Shown one piece after another: positions 33,492 through 42,223 of a stretch of 63,367 nucleotides of DNA. The position numbers and the translations under genes are program-made. Numbering within the stretch: position 1 is the first letter of the stretch; every line of letters starts with the position of its first letter. The stretch comes from Clostridia bacterium (lineage in GTDB: Bacteria > Bacillota > Clostridia > Oscillospirales > Acutalibacteraceae): the NCBI GenBank assembly GCA_900768075.1, contig CAAGBN010000010.1, positions 1 through 63,367 of the forward strand, written 5' to 3'. The notes beneath the pieces were generated by a model that had not been told where the DNA came from, made no database searches, and saw only the letters and a program-made list of their open reading frames with translations.

Positions 33492-35069
33492 TTATCTGTT
33501 GAAAAGTCTTCCGATTGTCATATCAAAAAGTCTCTTGGGAATAAGGAATATAAATCTGATAATCTCGAAGAACTTATCGTAATCTGTAGGCTCTTCTTCT
33601 ACAGGTGCAGTCAGAATCTCAATGGTGTTTGCATCTTCGCCTGTCATTATGAGATACTGAGGTCTTGTAGGATCACTGAATACATTGAGATCCTCATAGA
33701 TAATTCTGTTAGAGAACGCATTGTATTCTCCTGTGTTTTTGGTGTGGCTGAGACCTTTTACAAACCAGGTTGTGAAAGGAAATGCACAGGTTGAAGCATC
33801 TATGTTCCACTCAGGTGACATAAAGTTGTATTCTGTATACTTCTGCTGCTTGTAATCGTCAGCAAATTTTTCACCGTAGTTTACGCAGGTTGCACCTAAG
33901 GATGTAACAGGAAGACTTACAAGTCCGTCATCCATTGTGTTTATTCCGTCAGTAAGAGGAATTGCCGCATTGCCGAATTTTGCAATAATTGCTACATTGA
34001 GGTTTTCATTATTCTTTTCAGCATCAAGATATATCTCTGCAGCCTTGTTTGCTATTTCGTTGTGGTAATATGTAACCTTTTCGATAAGCTGAGCATACTT
34101 ATGGTTGGGATCATTATAATTTTCACCGTAAAGGAACTTCATAGCAGGAATAAAATGCTCATCGGGAATACATACCCACATTGTGGGAAGTGTTGCAAGC
34201 AAATCACGTGCAGCATCTGCAATACCCATATAAACAGCACTTTTCAGCACAGGTTCAGCAAAGCAATCAACCAAAGGCTTAAGAAGACCTGCCTCCTCCA
34301 TAAGATAGAGAAAATCTGTAAGAACGGGAGATTCTGCATAATCATCGATAAAATCGCATAAGCCCACAGCACTGATGTTAAAGTTGCCGCTGAAAAGCTC
34401 ACCGAGGAAATTCATACCGCCGATTGAGGGTGCACGAAGTAAAACTGTGTCAACTCTGCTGAGCTCTTCTTTGTATTCGTGCATATATGCAGTTACAATG
34501 TTTGCGCCGAAGCTTGAGCCTACAAGCTCAATTCTTTCAGCATCGGTCTTTTCAAAAATTTCCTTGATGCCCTCATAAAGATACTTAGCTGAATCTACGG
34601 GAGACATTCTGCAATCGTAATAGAAATCGTATCTTCCGCCACCGTTGTATCTCAGTCCAATAGGCTCTGTGGTAACACCCTCCATATTTGAGCCGTCGGG
34701 ATTAAAGGCAAGCATGCCGAGAGAATCCATAACATAGTTATAGATAATAGTACGCAGGAGATTAGGCTGCATGTTCTTTATTGACTTGAGAATATAATCT
34801 CCTATGTTATTGAGATTGTTTTTAAGTCTCTCTTCATCAATGGGATAGAACAAGGATTTCTGCTCAGGGTCATCCTCATAATAAATTTTTACACTGCTGG
34901 CACCAAAGCCCTTAACCATAATCTGAGGATAATGATTGTAGGTTTCTCCTCCATCATGGACTACAATGTTTTTCTCTGCCTGACCTGCCGCAAAAGCAAC
35001 GGGAGCAAGGGTCATAAGAGTTACGCAGACAAGAATAAGTGCTAATATTTTTTTCATAGTTTGTTTCAT
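33492..35069 (-). CDS. Secreted alpha/beta-hydrolase-like protein
   Basis: A 525-residue protein with a signal peptide (cleavage near AFA-A, residue 27) and an alpha/beta-hydrolase nucleophile elbow ELVGSSFGANIV (Ser in G-x-S-x-G). A large insertion follows, and a C-terminal region ends in a hydrophobic/basic helix (IIRFIFLIPKRLFDM). It resembles secreted lipase/acyltransferase-type hydrolases; the Asp and His of the triad cannot be placed with confidence. The start at 35069 has AAGGTGG upstream; the longer frame is rejected. Single-gene unit with a palindrome upstream. Confidence 0.78.
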   Translation of the reverse strand: MKQTMKKILALILVCVTLMTLAPVAFAAGQAEKNIVVHDGGETYNHYPQIMVKGFGASSVKIYYEDDPEQKSLFYPIDEERLKNNLNNIGDYILKSIKNMQPNLLRTIIYNYVMDSLGMLAFNPDGSNMEGVTTEPIGLRYNGGGRYDFYYDCRMSPVDSAKYLYEGIKEIFEKTDAERIELVGSSFGANIVTAYMHEYKEELSRVDTVLLRAPSIGGMNFLGELFSGNFNISAVGLCDFIDDYAESPVLTDFLYLMEEAGLLKPLVDCFAEPVLKSAVYMGIADAARDLLATLPTMWVCIPDEHFIPAMKFLYGENYNDPNHKYAQLIEKVTYYHNEIANKAAEIYLDAEKNNENLNVAIIAKFGNAAIPLTDGINTMDDGLVSLPVTSLGATCVNYGEKFADDYKQQKYTEYNFMSPEWNIDASTCAFPFTTWFVKGLSHTKNTGEYNAFSNRIIYEDLNVFSDPTRPQYLIMTGEDANTIEILTAPVEEEPTDYDKFFEIIRFIFLIPKRLFDMTIGRLFNR

Positions 35070-35138
35070 CAAATAACCACCTTTTTTCCGATAATATATA
35101 CTTCTTAACACTTTATTAATATTAACTATACTTTACAT

Positions 35139-35159
35139 TTATTAACAAATTGTTAATAA
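35139..35159. promoter_or_regulatory. Palindrome upstream of the secreted hydrolase
   Basis: TTATTAAC-AAATT-GTTAATAA is a perfect 8-bp inverted repeat 70 bp upstream of the start at 35069. It is an operator candidate; the half-sites are in the opposite order to Rex sites, so Rex is not implied. Confidence 0.4.
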
Positions 35160-35212
35160 ATCATTAAATGTAGCTGATTTCTTTTAATTTTATTGTTTTT
35201 TGGCAAAATTAA

Positions 35213-35245
35213 ACAAAAAAAGGACGCAGGTTACCCTGCGTCCGA
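35213..35245 (-). terminator. Terminator of the lysis/3D operon
   Basis: On the minus strand stem GGACGCAGG/CCTGCGTCC (35243-35222) followed by T7. Confidence 0.85.
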
Positions 35246-35277
35246 TAATATTGACTTTGTTATATTGTTCTGCTCGC

Positions 35278-35432
35278 TGCATCGTCGCTGAAGCGCCACC
35301 TGTGGTGGGTGAAGCGAGGCGAGGATGGCGCAGCGGTCAAAATTCATAGGCGCTCCAAGCCGTAATGAATTTTGGGAACCGCAAGAGAAAAGGCGTTCTT
35401 TTTGCTATCGCCAAAAAAGAACCAAAAACGCG
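35278..35432 (-). repeat. Structured 3' spacer with two long imperfect hairpins and a stop-proximal element
   Basis: Next to the stop at 35448 on the minus strand is a stop-proximal hairpin (CGCGTTTTTGG, GTTCTTTTTT/AAAAAGAAC, about 35391-35432), but GGCGAGGGC is replaced by CTTTTCTCTTGC. Beyond it lie two hairpins: GCGGTCAAAATTCAT/ATGAATTTTGGGAACCGC (35333-35382) and CGCTGCATCGTCGC/GCGAGGATGGCGCAGCG (about 35276-35335). The rest of the 378-bp gap up to 35069 holds only the terminator and the palindrome at 35139. Confidence 0.7.
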
Positions 35433-35447
35433 ATGTTATTTTTTCTA

Positions 35448-36683
35448 TTATTCAAGCACATATATTTCTACAGTTCTTCGGCCGAACTGCTTGGCATTGC
35501 TGTAGCCTCTGATATAAAGGTCAACAACTGTGTCACTGTTATAAATGAAGCCGCCTGTGTCGCCTGCAATAGCATAGCCGTAAACATATTTATTGTCACT
35601 CGATACAATATAGAGCTTTGTGCCGTAGGGTATCTCTCTCGGGTCAACGGCAACAACACCGGGCTGTGCCCTTCTGCCTGTAGATGTAACTGTACCCGTG
35701 CAGTATGCAGTAGCCTTGCCCACAATCTTTTTCTTATAGTTTACAGGGCGGTTGTTTTCGTCCATATCGATTCTGAAGGGCGGTGTAAGCTCAGATATAA
35801 CCTGTCTTGCAACATTTCCGCCGTAAAGGCTTGGCTTTGAGCCCCATATGACAATCTTATTGACAGGCTCCTTAATCACTTCTGATCTTATAAGCTCTGT
35901 GCTGTCATACTTGCCGTCAATATATTTCTTTCTGTAATAGTTTTTCTGCTGACCGTTTTTACCCTTGCGCTGAACCTTGACCTGCTCCTCATACATACTG
36001 TCGTCATACTTGACCTTGGTCTTGTACTTTACATCCACAATCTTTTCTGTCTCTTTATAGGTGACTCTTCTGACTCTGACAGTTGCATTTTCAGTGAGCT
36101 TTTTGCTTCTCTTGGGTGTAACAATATCGTCGGCACTGACTCTTATTCCCGACTTTTTAAGAAATTCCTCTACTGTGCAATCGGTGGTTTTCAGCTTCTG
36201 CTTTCTGCCGTCACTTATGAGTGTAACCGTAAAGGCTCTCATAATATCAACTCTTGTGTTCTCAGTAATAAATACACTCTTATTGACACTGAGCTTGTCG
36301 CCCTCTTTGAGCTTGATGCCTGATTTCTCTATGGCATCGCCTACGGTACCCGAAACGGTAACTATCTTTTTAAGCTTACCCTCTTCGTAAAAAAGAACAT
36401 CGTGAGGACTTGTAATAACGATAAGGCTACCCTTGACATCGGCATCGTAAAAGTCGAGCACGAGCTTATTTTCTTCGCCGAGCTTTATACCTGAACGGCC
36501 CAAAATAAGCTTCGTATCATCGGTATATGAAAGAACAGTAACTATCTTATCCTCAGTGGCAACATAGGTTATAACAAGCTCATTCCACATAACGAAAGCT
36601 GTAACTGCCAGAAAGAAAGCAACGGCAATAAATGTATAAATTTTTCTTTTGATATATTTTATCAGCAAATCAAAATCTTCCAT
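35448..36683 (-). CDS. Rpf/YabE-like wall hydrolase with DUF348, G5 and 3D domains
   Basis: A 411-residue protein. One N-terminal span (about 17-36) leads into three ubiquitin-like DUF348 repeats (VTVSGTVGDAIEKSGIKL-type), a G5 domain (ETEKIVDVKYKTKVKYDDSMY) and a C-terminal 3D domain with its Asp residues in VAVDPREIP, AGDTGG and VDLYI, the MltA-like lytic transglycosylase fold. It acts on peptidoglycan outside the membrane. The start at 36683 has AAAGGAGGT upstream. It is the last gene of the leftward lysis-like operon (64 bp after the holin). Confidence 0.88.
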   Translation of the reverse strand: MEDFDLLIKYIKRKIYTFIAVAFFLAVTAFVMWNELVITYVATEDKIVTVLSYTDDTKLILGRSGIKLGEENKLVLDFYDADVKGSLIVITSPHDVLFYEEGKLKKIVTVSGTVGDAIEKSGIKLKEGDKLSVNKSVFITENTRVDIMRAFTVTLISDGRKQKLKTTDCTVEEFLKKSGIRVSADDIVTPKRSKKLTENATVRVRRVTYKETEKIVDVKYKTKVKYDDSMYEEQVKVQRKGKNGQQKNYYRKKYIDGKYDSTELIRSEVIKEPVNKIVIWGSKPSLYGGNVARQVISELTPPFRIDMDENNRPVNYKKKIVGKATAYCTGTVTSTGRRAQPGVVAVDPREIPYGTKLYIVSSDNKYVYGYAIAGDTGGFIYNSDTVVDLYIRGYSNAKQFGRRTVEIYVLE

Positions 36684-36747
36684 ACAGTCGTTACCTCCTT
36701 TCTGAAATCCGGCCATATTATACTCCCATCAGAGAAAAAAGTCAAAT

Positions 36748-37065
36748 TCACCCCTGAAAAGTGGCCTTTTCATCCTTTGCCGTCAGCTTATAAACCTCGC
36801 TTTCAATCAGCGCCGTTACCTCGTCAATATCGGCAACAATTCCCTTTGAAAGCAGAAAAGAAACAACATATTCCTTTTTCTGCTGACCTGTCTTACTGCC
36901 GTAAAGCTGCTCTGCGGCATTAACTGCCGTCTCTATCCAGAAAAGCAGTCTCTGTCTTTTATCATCGCTGAGCTTCTGCTTTAAAACAGGTATGACAAAG
37001 GTGGTTATAAGTGCTGATATAAGCAATATTATGCATTCTGCAATTTCTGTAATATCAAAATTCAT
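36748..37065 (-). CDS. Phage holin, LL-H-like (holin superfamily 6 type)
   Basis: A 105-residue protein with one N-terminal span (residues about 11-28, ECIILLISALITTFVIPVL), then a charged helical tail including AVNAAEQLYGSKTGQQKKEYVVSFLLSKGI, the signature of this holin family. Holins permeabilise the membrane so that endolysin reaches the wall. RBS AGAAAGAAGGA upstream. Part of the cassette 38161-36748. Confidence 0.82.
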   Translation of the reverse strand: MNFDITEIAECIILLISALITTFVIPVLKQKLSDDKRQRLLFWIETAVNAAEQLYGSKTGQQKKEYVVSFLLSKGIVADIDEVTALIESEVYKLTAKDEKATFQG

Positions 37066-37080
37066 ACTGATCCTTCTTTC

Positions 37081-37323
37081 TTATTTATGGTAACCCTCAA
37101 GGTCTTTTATTCTGTGATTCATAACCTCAACGGTTTCGTCGGTAACTGCCTCGTGTTTTTCAAGCTCATAGACACGCTCAATAACACCGTTATGCTTTTC
37201 AACCTTCTTTTCAAGCTGTTCTATACGGTAGTTGGTCAGCTTATTTGACACAAGAATGCCCCCAAGAGTACCGCCGAGAGTACCCACAAGGCTTATAAGT
37301 GACACTATAACTGATTCGCTCAT
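37081..37323 (-). CDS. XhlA-like holin-associated membrane protein
   Basis: An 80-residue protein. A hydrophobic, glycine-rich N-terminal segment (SLISLVGTLGGTLGGILVS) is followed by a coiled-coil charged tail (IEQLEKKVEKHNGVIERVYELEKHEAV). The layout is that of phage holin accessory (XhlA/haemolysin) proteins, though here the span is N-terminal. The ATG at 37323 overlaps the endolysin stop by 4 nt (ATGA), showing translational coupling. Confidence 0.7.
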   Translation of the reverse strand: MSESVIVSLISLVGTLGGTLGGILVSNKLTNYRIEQLEKKVEKHNGVIERVYELEKHEAVTDETVEVMNHRIKDLEGYHK

Positions 37324-38084
37324 TCTTTCACCTGCACTTTCCTGCAGTATTGAAGACAGACCCATTTGTTTTTATCATATCTGCCCCAGATGCCGTCAAC
37401 CTTATTTATCCTGAGCTTTTTGCCTTTTATAAGAGTGCCTGCCTTGGCAAAGCCTGTGCCCGCGCCCTTTCGGACATTGAGCACTGCTGTGTTGACCTTA
37501 TAGTCCCCGACTGTATATTCAGGCGGTATCTCCTTAAAAGCTATTCCGCCATCAGAGAGGACCTTTGTGAAAGATGCATCAACATAAAAAAGCTTTTCGG
37601 GTTTAAAAGCACCTGCGGTTGTTGTCAGCACCCATTTGCCTTTTGTGTTTGCTACCCAGCCGTTACCCTTGAATTTACCTTTGCCGCCTGATATATGAAG
37701 ATGATTTGCCGAAGCTGAGTCACTGCCCTCTCTTGTAACAGCCTGACCTCTTGTGAACACATCTCCGACCCTTATATTCTTAAGGTCAGCATCATCGGGA
37801 TGAGTTATAAGCATAGTGAAAATATCACTTGTACCGTCGGCAAAATCAACCTTACCGACACTCTCAAGCCATATGGTGTTGGCACCGCCCGTACCCACAC
37901 CGTAAATGCGCATAACCTTCATTTTGTCACAAGGGCAGTAAACTGCATCCTTGCCCGTATCTTTTCCGCCCTCATCAACAGGGTAATCCTTCGGACTGCC
38001 TGCAGTATGAGGATAGTGGGATGTTTTTCCTTTATAATTCTGAGTTATTCTCATAGTCTTGCAGGGATATGTAAGATAGTTCAT
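37320..38084 (-). CDS. Phage-like endolysin: M23-type peptidase plus SH3 domain
   Basis: A 254-residue protein without a signal peptide. The N-terminal two thirds resemble a LytM/M23 peptidase: an H-x-D region near HTAGSPKDYPVDEGG and the H-x-H pair in NHLHISGG. The C-terminal SH3_3-like domain (VNTAVLNVRKGAGTGFAKAG...) would bind the wall. Lack of a secretion signal fits holin-dependent release. It overlaps both neighbours by 4 nt (ATGA), tying the three genes together. Confidence 0.82.
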   Translation of the reverse strand: MNYLTYPCKTMRITQNYKGKTSHYPHTAGSPKDYPVDEGGKDTGKDAVYCPCDKMKVMRIYGVGTGGANTIWLESVGKVDFADGTSDIFTMLITHPDDADLKNIRVGDVFTRGQAVTREGSDSASANHLHISGGKGKFKGNGWVANTKGKWVLTTTAGAFKPEKLFYVDASFTKVLSDGGIAFKEIPPEYTVGDYKVNTAVLNVRKGAGTGFAKAGTLIKGKKLRINKVDGIWGRYDKNKWVCLQYCRKVQVKE

Positions 38085-38161
38085 ATGCTTTTAACCCACC
38101 ACCATAATGTCAGATAAACAGCCGCAATATACAGACACAGCGTATTAATAATTCTGAACAT
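38081..38161 (-). CDS. 26-residue hydrophobic peptide coupled to the endolysin
   Basis: MFRIINTLCLYIAAVYLTLW, then WWVKSI. It starts after a strong AAAGGAG (4-nt spacing), and its TGA overlaps the endolysin ATG (ATGA). One short membrane span. It could be a mini-holin, a pinholin-like peptide or only a translational leader. Not recognised. Confidence 0.6.
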   Translation of the reverse strand: MFRIINTLCLYIAAVYLTLWWWVKSI

Positions 38162-38302
38162 AGTACTCCTTTCCTAAGGTATATCTGTAACCTTGGTCTC
38201 TGTAATTAAAAGAAAAAACCGCCCTGCACAGTAAATTGTGCAAAGCAGTACCCATCGGTAAAAATATTAAGTTGTAATATAACTTTGCGGTGTTACAATT
38301 TA

Positions 38303-38331
38303 ATTCTATGAGATTATTCTGACTTTGTCAA
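38303..38331 (-). promoter_or_regulatory. Promoter of the lysis-like operon
   Basis: On the minus strand TTGACA (38331-38326), 17-bp spacer, TAGAAT (38308-38303). A 140-nt leader follows with a hairpin TGCACA/TGTGCA at about 38226-38243. Confidence 0.75.
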
Positions 38332-38360
38332 TAGTTTCGAGAACATTTGTTCGATTTTCT

Positions 38361-38395
38361 GCTATAAAAAAACGGAGTCGGCGAAAACTCCGTTT
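38361..38395 (-). terminator. Terminator of the flavodoxin group
   Basis: On the minus strand stem AAACGGAGT/ACTCCGTTT with a 6-8-nt loop and T7. Confidence 0.8.
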
Positions 38396-38402
38396 AAATT
38401 GA

Positions 38403-38888
38403 TTATTTGCCTAAAAATTCCACAAGGTCGCTGAGGTTTTCTTCTGATACCATATCAAAGCCCTCATCAAACATTTTAACTGCTTCTTTCGCCTTGGGGT
38501 CATCACTTTCACTCATTTTACCCTTGATCATTTTGAGCATCATACCCATCATCATCTTATACATACCGCTGAGCTTCCTGACATCGAAAGCACCTGCAAG
38601 AGAGAAGAAGGGCTCTGAAATTGAGTTCTTCTCTTTAAGAGCAGCATCCTGACCCTCAGTTTTCATCATACCCACTGCCACAACAGCCTTGAGAGTGCCG
38701 AATTTTGTTCTCGCTTCAGCAAGCCCCTGAAGAGTGCCTGCCATAACCCAGCCGATGAAAACAATATCACTGCCTACAGCAGCATCGCTTTCTGAAAGGC
38801 TGTAGCAGGGATAACCTGTCTTTTCAGACAGCATCTCGGCATATTTCTTTGATGACCCTGTGTTTGTTACATATATTATTGAAACCAT
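38403..38888 (-). CDS. Flavodoxin-domain protein
   Basis: A 161-residue cytoplasmic protein starting IIYVTNTGSSKKYAEMLSEKTG, the phosphate-binding loop of flavodoxins, with DIVFIGWVMAGTL as the next FMN-contacting loop. The C-terminal third is Met/Lys-rich and helical. It probably works in low-potential electron transfer or as a stress reductase; no partner is evident. RBS AGGACGG. It sits 19 nt after the PIG-L gene. Confidence 0.82.
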   Translation of the reverse strand: MVSIIYVTNTGSSKKYAEMLSEKTGYPCYSLSESDAAVGSDIVFIGWVMAGTLQGLAEARTKFGTLKAVVAVGMMKTEGQDAALKEKNSISEPFFSLAGAFDVRKLSGMYKMMMGMMLKMIKGKMSESDDPKAKEAVKMFDEGFDMVSEENLSDLVEFLGK

Positions 38889-38907
38889 TTTTTATTACCG
38901 TCCTATA

Positions 38908-39741
38908 TTATTCTTTGCTGATAACAGGCAGATTGAAGCAGTGCATCTGCAGGTTGTTGAGAAGCCTCAAAGGCTCCGCTGCCTTGAAGGTTGTGCCCTC
39001 GGCAAACATCTGCTGCTGAAGCATAATAGCTGCAAGAAGTGCAGGCTCAGCCTGAGATTTATGGCACTTGATGCTCTGCATCTTTATTTCCTCAAAGTCT
39101 GTGATATCAATTACAGTGTTAGGCTTATCAGTATAATAGAATCCTACACCCTTTACCTTCCAGGCATCGTCACGAAGCTTGCCGTCGATGAATTCGGGAT
39201 AGAAATTGCACTGAGCATCCATAGCCGCATATTTAACAGCATTACCTACTTTAATGTGGTCACTGTGGCATTCTGTTTCAAGTGAAGGGTCAGCAGTGAT
39301 AACATAGTCAGGCTTAATCTGTCTGATAACCTCAACTATCTTAAGTGAGATTTCTCTTTCTGAGTTATCGTTTTTATCAGCAAAGCCGAGGAAGCCCGCA
39401 TTCTTTACACCAAGAAATTTCTGAGCAGAAAGAGCTTCCTTCTGTCTTATGGTCTGAACATTGTTTTCCTTGCCGATATATTCGGGCTCAGCATATCTGT
39501 CATCTGTAACTGTCAGCTCATAAACCTCAACACCTATTGACTTGAGCCAAGCCATAGTACCGCCTGCGCCTATCTGATTATCATCGGGATGAGGCTGAAC
39601 AAACAGCACCTTCTTTGCCTTTGACAAATCCGGAGGTGCGCAGAGCATATCAGCTGCAGCAGTAACCTTTGAAACAACAGCCTTGGTTGCAACGAACTTA
39701 GCTGAAGAATTACGTTTTCTTATAATTTCTTTAACTTTCAT
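38908..39741 (-). CDS. PIG-L/LmbE-family deacetylase
   Basis: A 277-residue cytoplasmic Zn-dependent N-deacetylase with the motif QPHPDDNQIGAGGTM (PHPDD) and ECHSDH as the second metal site. Family members deacetylate GlcNAc-type sugars in glycan, bacillithiol-like thiol or secondary-metabolite pathways; the substrate is not evident. An N-terminal extension of about 40 residues precedes the core. RBS AAAGGAG. Confidence 0.88.
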   Translation of the reverse strand: MKVKEIIRKRNSSAKFVATKAVVSKVTAAADMLCAPPDLSKAKKVLFVQPHPDDNQIGAGGTMAWLKSIGVEVYELTVTDDRYAEPEYIGKENNVQTIRQKEALSAQKFLGVKNAGFLGFADKNDNSEREISLKIVEVIRQIKPDYVITADPSLETECHSDHIKVGNAVKYAAMDAQCNFYPEFIDGKLRDDAWKVKGVGFYYTDKPNTVIDITDFEEIKMQSIKCHKSQAEPALLAAIMLQQQMFAEGTTFKAAEPLRLLNNLQMHCFNLPVISKE

Positions 39742-39787
39742 ATTCCTGTCTCCTTTTTCATATTTTCCCTATGATATTTATTTTATA

Positions 39788-40741
39788 TCAAATTACCTCC
39801 TGAGTCAACTCATAAGAGGAAAAAACTGTCTCTATCTTCTTACTGCAGCTTTCGGGAGAATAGACCCACCTGTCAATATAGTCGCTTTCATTATAATATG
39901 TCACACTTTCGTTGGGGTATTCTGCATCAAAGGAGTCAACTATAATAAGCTTGATTTTCATTCTCTCGGGGATGAGATTTTTTATATATACACTTGCGTG
40001 CTGTCCCGGCACTACACCGGGCACATATTCGGCAAGTCCTGCAAGATTAGGCTTGAGCTCAACAAATATGCCGTATTTTTCAACAGAGCGAACTATACCG
40101 GGCACTGTTTCACCGGGCTTGAAGAGAGCTGCATTTTCTTCCCATGTGCCGAGAAGCTCCTTATAGCTGAGTGTTATTCTGCCCTCAGCATCAATAGATT
40201 TGACAACGGCCTTGATTTTCTGTCCGGGAGTGAATCTCGCTGAGGGATGAGGTATACGTGAAACGGAAATACTGTCTATAGGCATAAGAGCAGATATACC
40301 TGCACCGATATCGGCAAAAACACCGAAGGATTCCATATGTGTTACAACAGCATCTATCACACAGCCGGGAGTGAGAGTGGAAATATAATCTCTCATACAG
40401 TCCTGCTGAACACTTTTTCGGCTGAGAACTGCATAAACCTCTCCTCTTTCATCACTCTTAAAATCAATGATACGGCAGACAACAGGCTTGTTGACCCTTG
40501 ATATTATGGCTATATCTCTTACAGAGCCGTCGGATATGCCGATAGCTCCCTCGTCTCGGGGTATCACACCCTTCATCACGCCCAAATCAACGTGGAGGTT
40601 ATGATCCTTATCACAGACCGTAGCCCTTACTTCAAGAATTTTACCGCTGTAATAGGCTTCCTTCAGAGAAGCTTTGGACAGCAGGATATTTTTGTTTTCC
40701 TGAGTTGAGATAAGATAGTTTTCCGGAAAATACTTTTTCAT
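39788..40741 (-). CDS. S1-domain RNA-binding protein
   Basis: A 317-residue cytoplasmic protein with three OB-fold S1 units: a divergent one (about 32-105), one at 124-195 (GCVIDAVVTHMESFGVFADIG...GRITLSYKEL) and a third at 207-270 (GETVPGIVRSVEKYGIFVEL). It resembles truncated RpsA/YabR-like proteins of Clostridia. The start at 40741 (MKKYFPENYL) follows AAAGGG; a frame extension of 25 residues lacks a ribosome site. Confidence 0.85.
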   Translation of the reverse strand: MKKYFPENYLISTQENKNILLSKASLKEAYYSGKILEVRATVCDKDHNLHVDLGVMKGVIPRDEGAIGISDGSVRDIAIISRVNKPVVCRIIDFKSDERGEVYAVLSRKSVQQDCMRDYISTLTPGCVIDAVVTHMESFGVFADIGAGISALMPIDSISVSRIPHPSARFTPGQKIKAVVKSIDAEGRITLSYKELLGTWEENAALFKPGETVPGIVRSVEKYGIFVELKPNLAGLAEYVPGVVPGQHASVYIKNLIPERMKIKLIIVDSFDAEYPNESVTYYNESDYIDRWVYSPESCSKKIETVFSSYELTQEVI

Positions 40742-40857
40742 TTTTAAAACCCTTTCTGTTTGGTACAGGGAATTTTCCCCATACGTATATTGTAATTTTA
40801 ATATATGCTTATTCACTCTTGTAAATGCAAAAAGTGTCTTTTAAGCCCCGATAAAGG

Positions 40858-40887
40858 TTGATATTATCTTATAAGTTGTGATATAAT
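40858..40887 (+). promoter_or_regulatory. Promoter of the prfA cluster
   Basis: TTGATA (40858-40863), 18-bp spacer, TATAAT (40882-40887), 32 bp before the DUF951 start. Confidence 0.7.
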
Positions 40888-40918
40888 ATACAGATACAAT
40901 ATATCAGGCGGTGAAGTT

Positions 40919-41110
40919 ATGGATATCAGAGTCGGTGATATACTGATTATGAAGAAAAATCACCCTTGCGGAAACAATGAATTCGGTGTTCTTCGCTCGG
41001 GTATGGACTTTAAGCTCCAATGCAAAAAGTGCGGTCACGTTGTTATGGTACCGCGTCTTAAGGCCGAAAAGAACATCAAAAAGGTCATCCGCGAAGAAAG
41101 CGAAGAATAA
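40919..41110 (+). CDS. DUF951 family protein
   Basis: A 63-residue protein: DIRVGDILIMKKNHPCGNNE then LQCKKCGHVVMVPR, the DUF951 signature with a likely zinc-binding Cys set (PCG, CKKCG). Widespread in Firmicutes, often near translation genes; function unknown. It leads the prfA cluster. Confidence 0.9.
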   Translation: MDIRVGDILIMKKNHPCGNNEFGVLRSGMDFKLQCKKCGHVVMVPRLKAEKNIKKVIREESEE

Positions 41111-41149
41111 TTCGCTGCAAATTAATTTTTGTCCATTAAGGAGAAAAGT

Positions 41150-42220
41150 ATGCTTAACAAATTAGCTTTAGCAGAAGAACGCTTTGAAGAAATCTGTCAG
41201 ATGCTTTATGACCCTGCCGTTATAGCAGACTTAGAGCAGTACAGCTCTCTTTTAAAGGAGCACAAAAATCTCGAGCCTATTATCACAAAGTTCCGTGAAT
41301 ACAAATCTGCCGACGATACCCTCAAGGAATCCCGTGCTATGCTTGACGAGGGCGGACTTGATAAAGACTTCCGAGAAATGGTGCAGGAAGAATATGAAAA
41401 CGCCAAAGAAAACACAGCTACACTTTATGACGAGCTGAAAATTTTGCTTTTACCCAAGGACCCCAACGACGACAGAAATGTTATTGTTGAAATCCGAGGT
41501 GGTGCAGGCGGTGAAGAGTCAGCCCTCTTTGCAGGTGTACTCTACAGAATGTACTCTATGTATGCAGAGGCAAGACGCTGGAAAACAGAGGTGCTTTCCT
41601 CCAATCCTACAGAGCTTGGCGGCTTCAAGGAAGTGAGCTTTATGATAAGCGGTGAGGGTGCATATTCTCGCTTCAAGTTTGAAAGCGGTGTTCACCGTGT
41701 ACAGCGCGTGCCCGAAACAGAAACTCAGGGCAGAATTCACACCTCAACTGCAACAGTAGCCGTGCTTCCCGAGGCTCAGGATGTCGATGTACAGATTAAC
41801 CCCGGCGATTTACAGATAGATACCTTCCGTGCAAGCGGTGCAGGCGGTCAGCACGTCAATAAGACAGAATCTGCTATCCGTATCATCCATATACCCACAG
41901 GCACAATAGTTGAGTGTCAGGACGAAAGAAGTCAGCACAAGAATAAAGACAAGGCTATGAAAATCCTTCGTTCCAAGATTCTCGAGGCTGAAAGAGAAAA
42001 GCAGATGTCCTCTATTGCCGACGAGAGAAAAAGTCAGGTAGGTACAGGTGACAGAAGTGAAAGAATCCGCACCTACAACTATCCTCAGGGCAGAATTTCA
42101 GACCACAGAATCGGTCTTACAATATATAAGCTTGAGCAGTTTTTAAACGGCGACCTCGATGAGGTTATTGATGCACTTATTACCTATGACACTGCTCAGA
42201 AATTAAAAAGCGAAAGCTAA
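41150..42220 (+). CDS. prfA: Peptide chain release factor 1
   Basis: A 356-residue RF1 that ends translation at UAA and UAG. The GGQ hydrolysis motif is in SGAGGQHVNKTESAIRI, and the recognition domain contains RVQRVPETETQGR. The start at 41150 has AAGGAG upstream; the longer frame (41129) covers that site. It is followed directly by tsaC. Confidence 0.96.
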   Translation: MLNKLALAEERFEEICQMLYDPAVIADLEQYSSLLKEHKNLEPIITKFREYKSADDTLKESRAMLDEGGLDKDFREMVQEEYENAKENTATLYDELKILLLPKDPNDDRNVIVEIRGGAGGEESALFAGVLYRMYSMYAEARRWKTEVLSSNPTELGGFKEVSFMISGEGAYSRFKFESGVHRVQRVPETETQGRIHTSTATVAVLPEAQDVDVQINPGDLQIDTFRASGAGGQHVNKTESAIRIIHIPTGTIVECQDERSQHKNKDKAMKILRSKILEAEREKQMSSIADERKSQVGTGDRSERIRTYNYPQGRISDHRIGLTIYKLEQFLNGDLDEVIDALITYDTAQKLKSES

Positions 42221-42223
42221 GTG

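Noticed and set aside
35139..35159. Rex-type redox operator upstream of the secreted hydrolase
   Set aside because: Half-sites are TTAAC...GTTAA, the inverse order of Rex TTGTTAA...TTAACAA; kept only as an unassigned palindrome.
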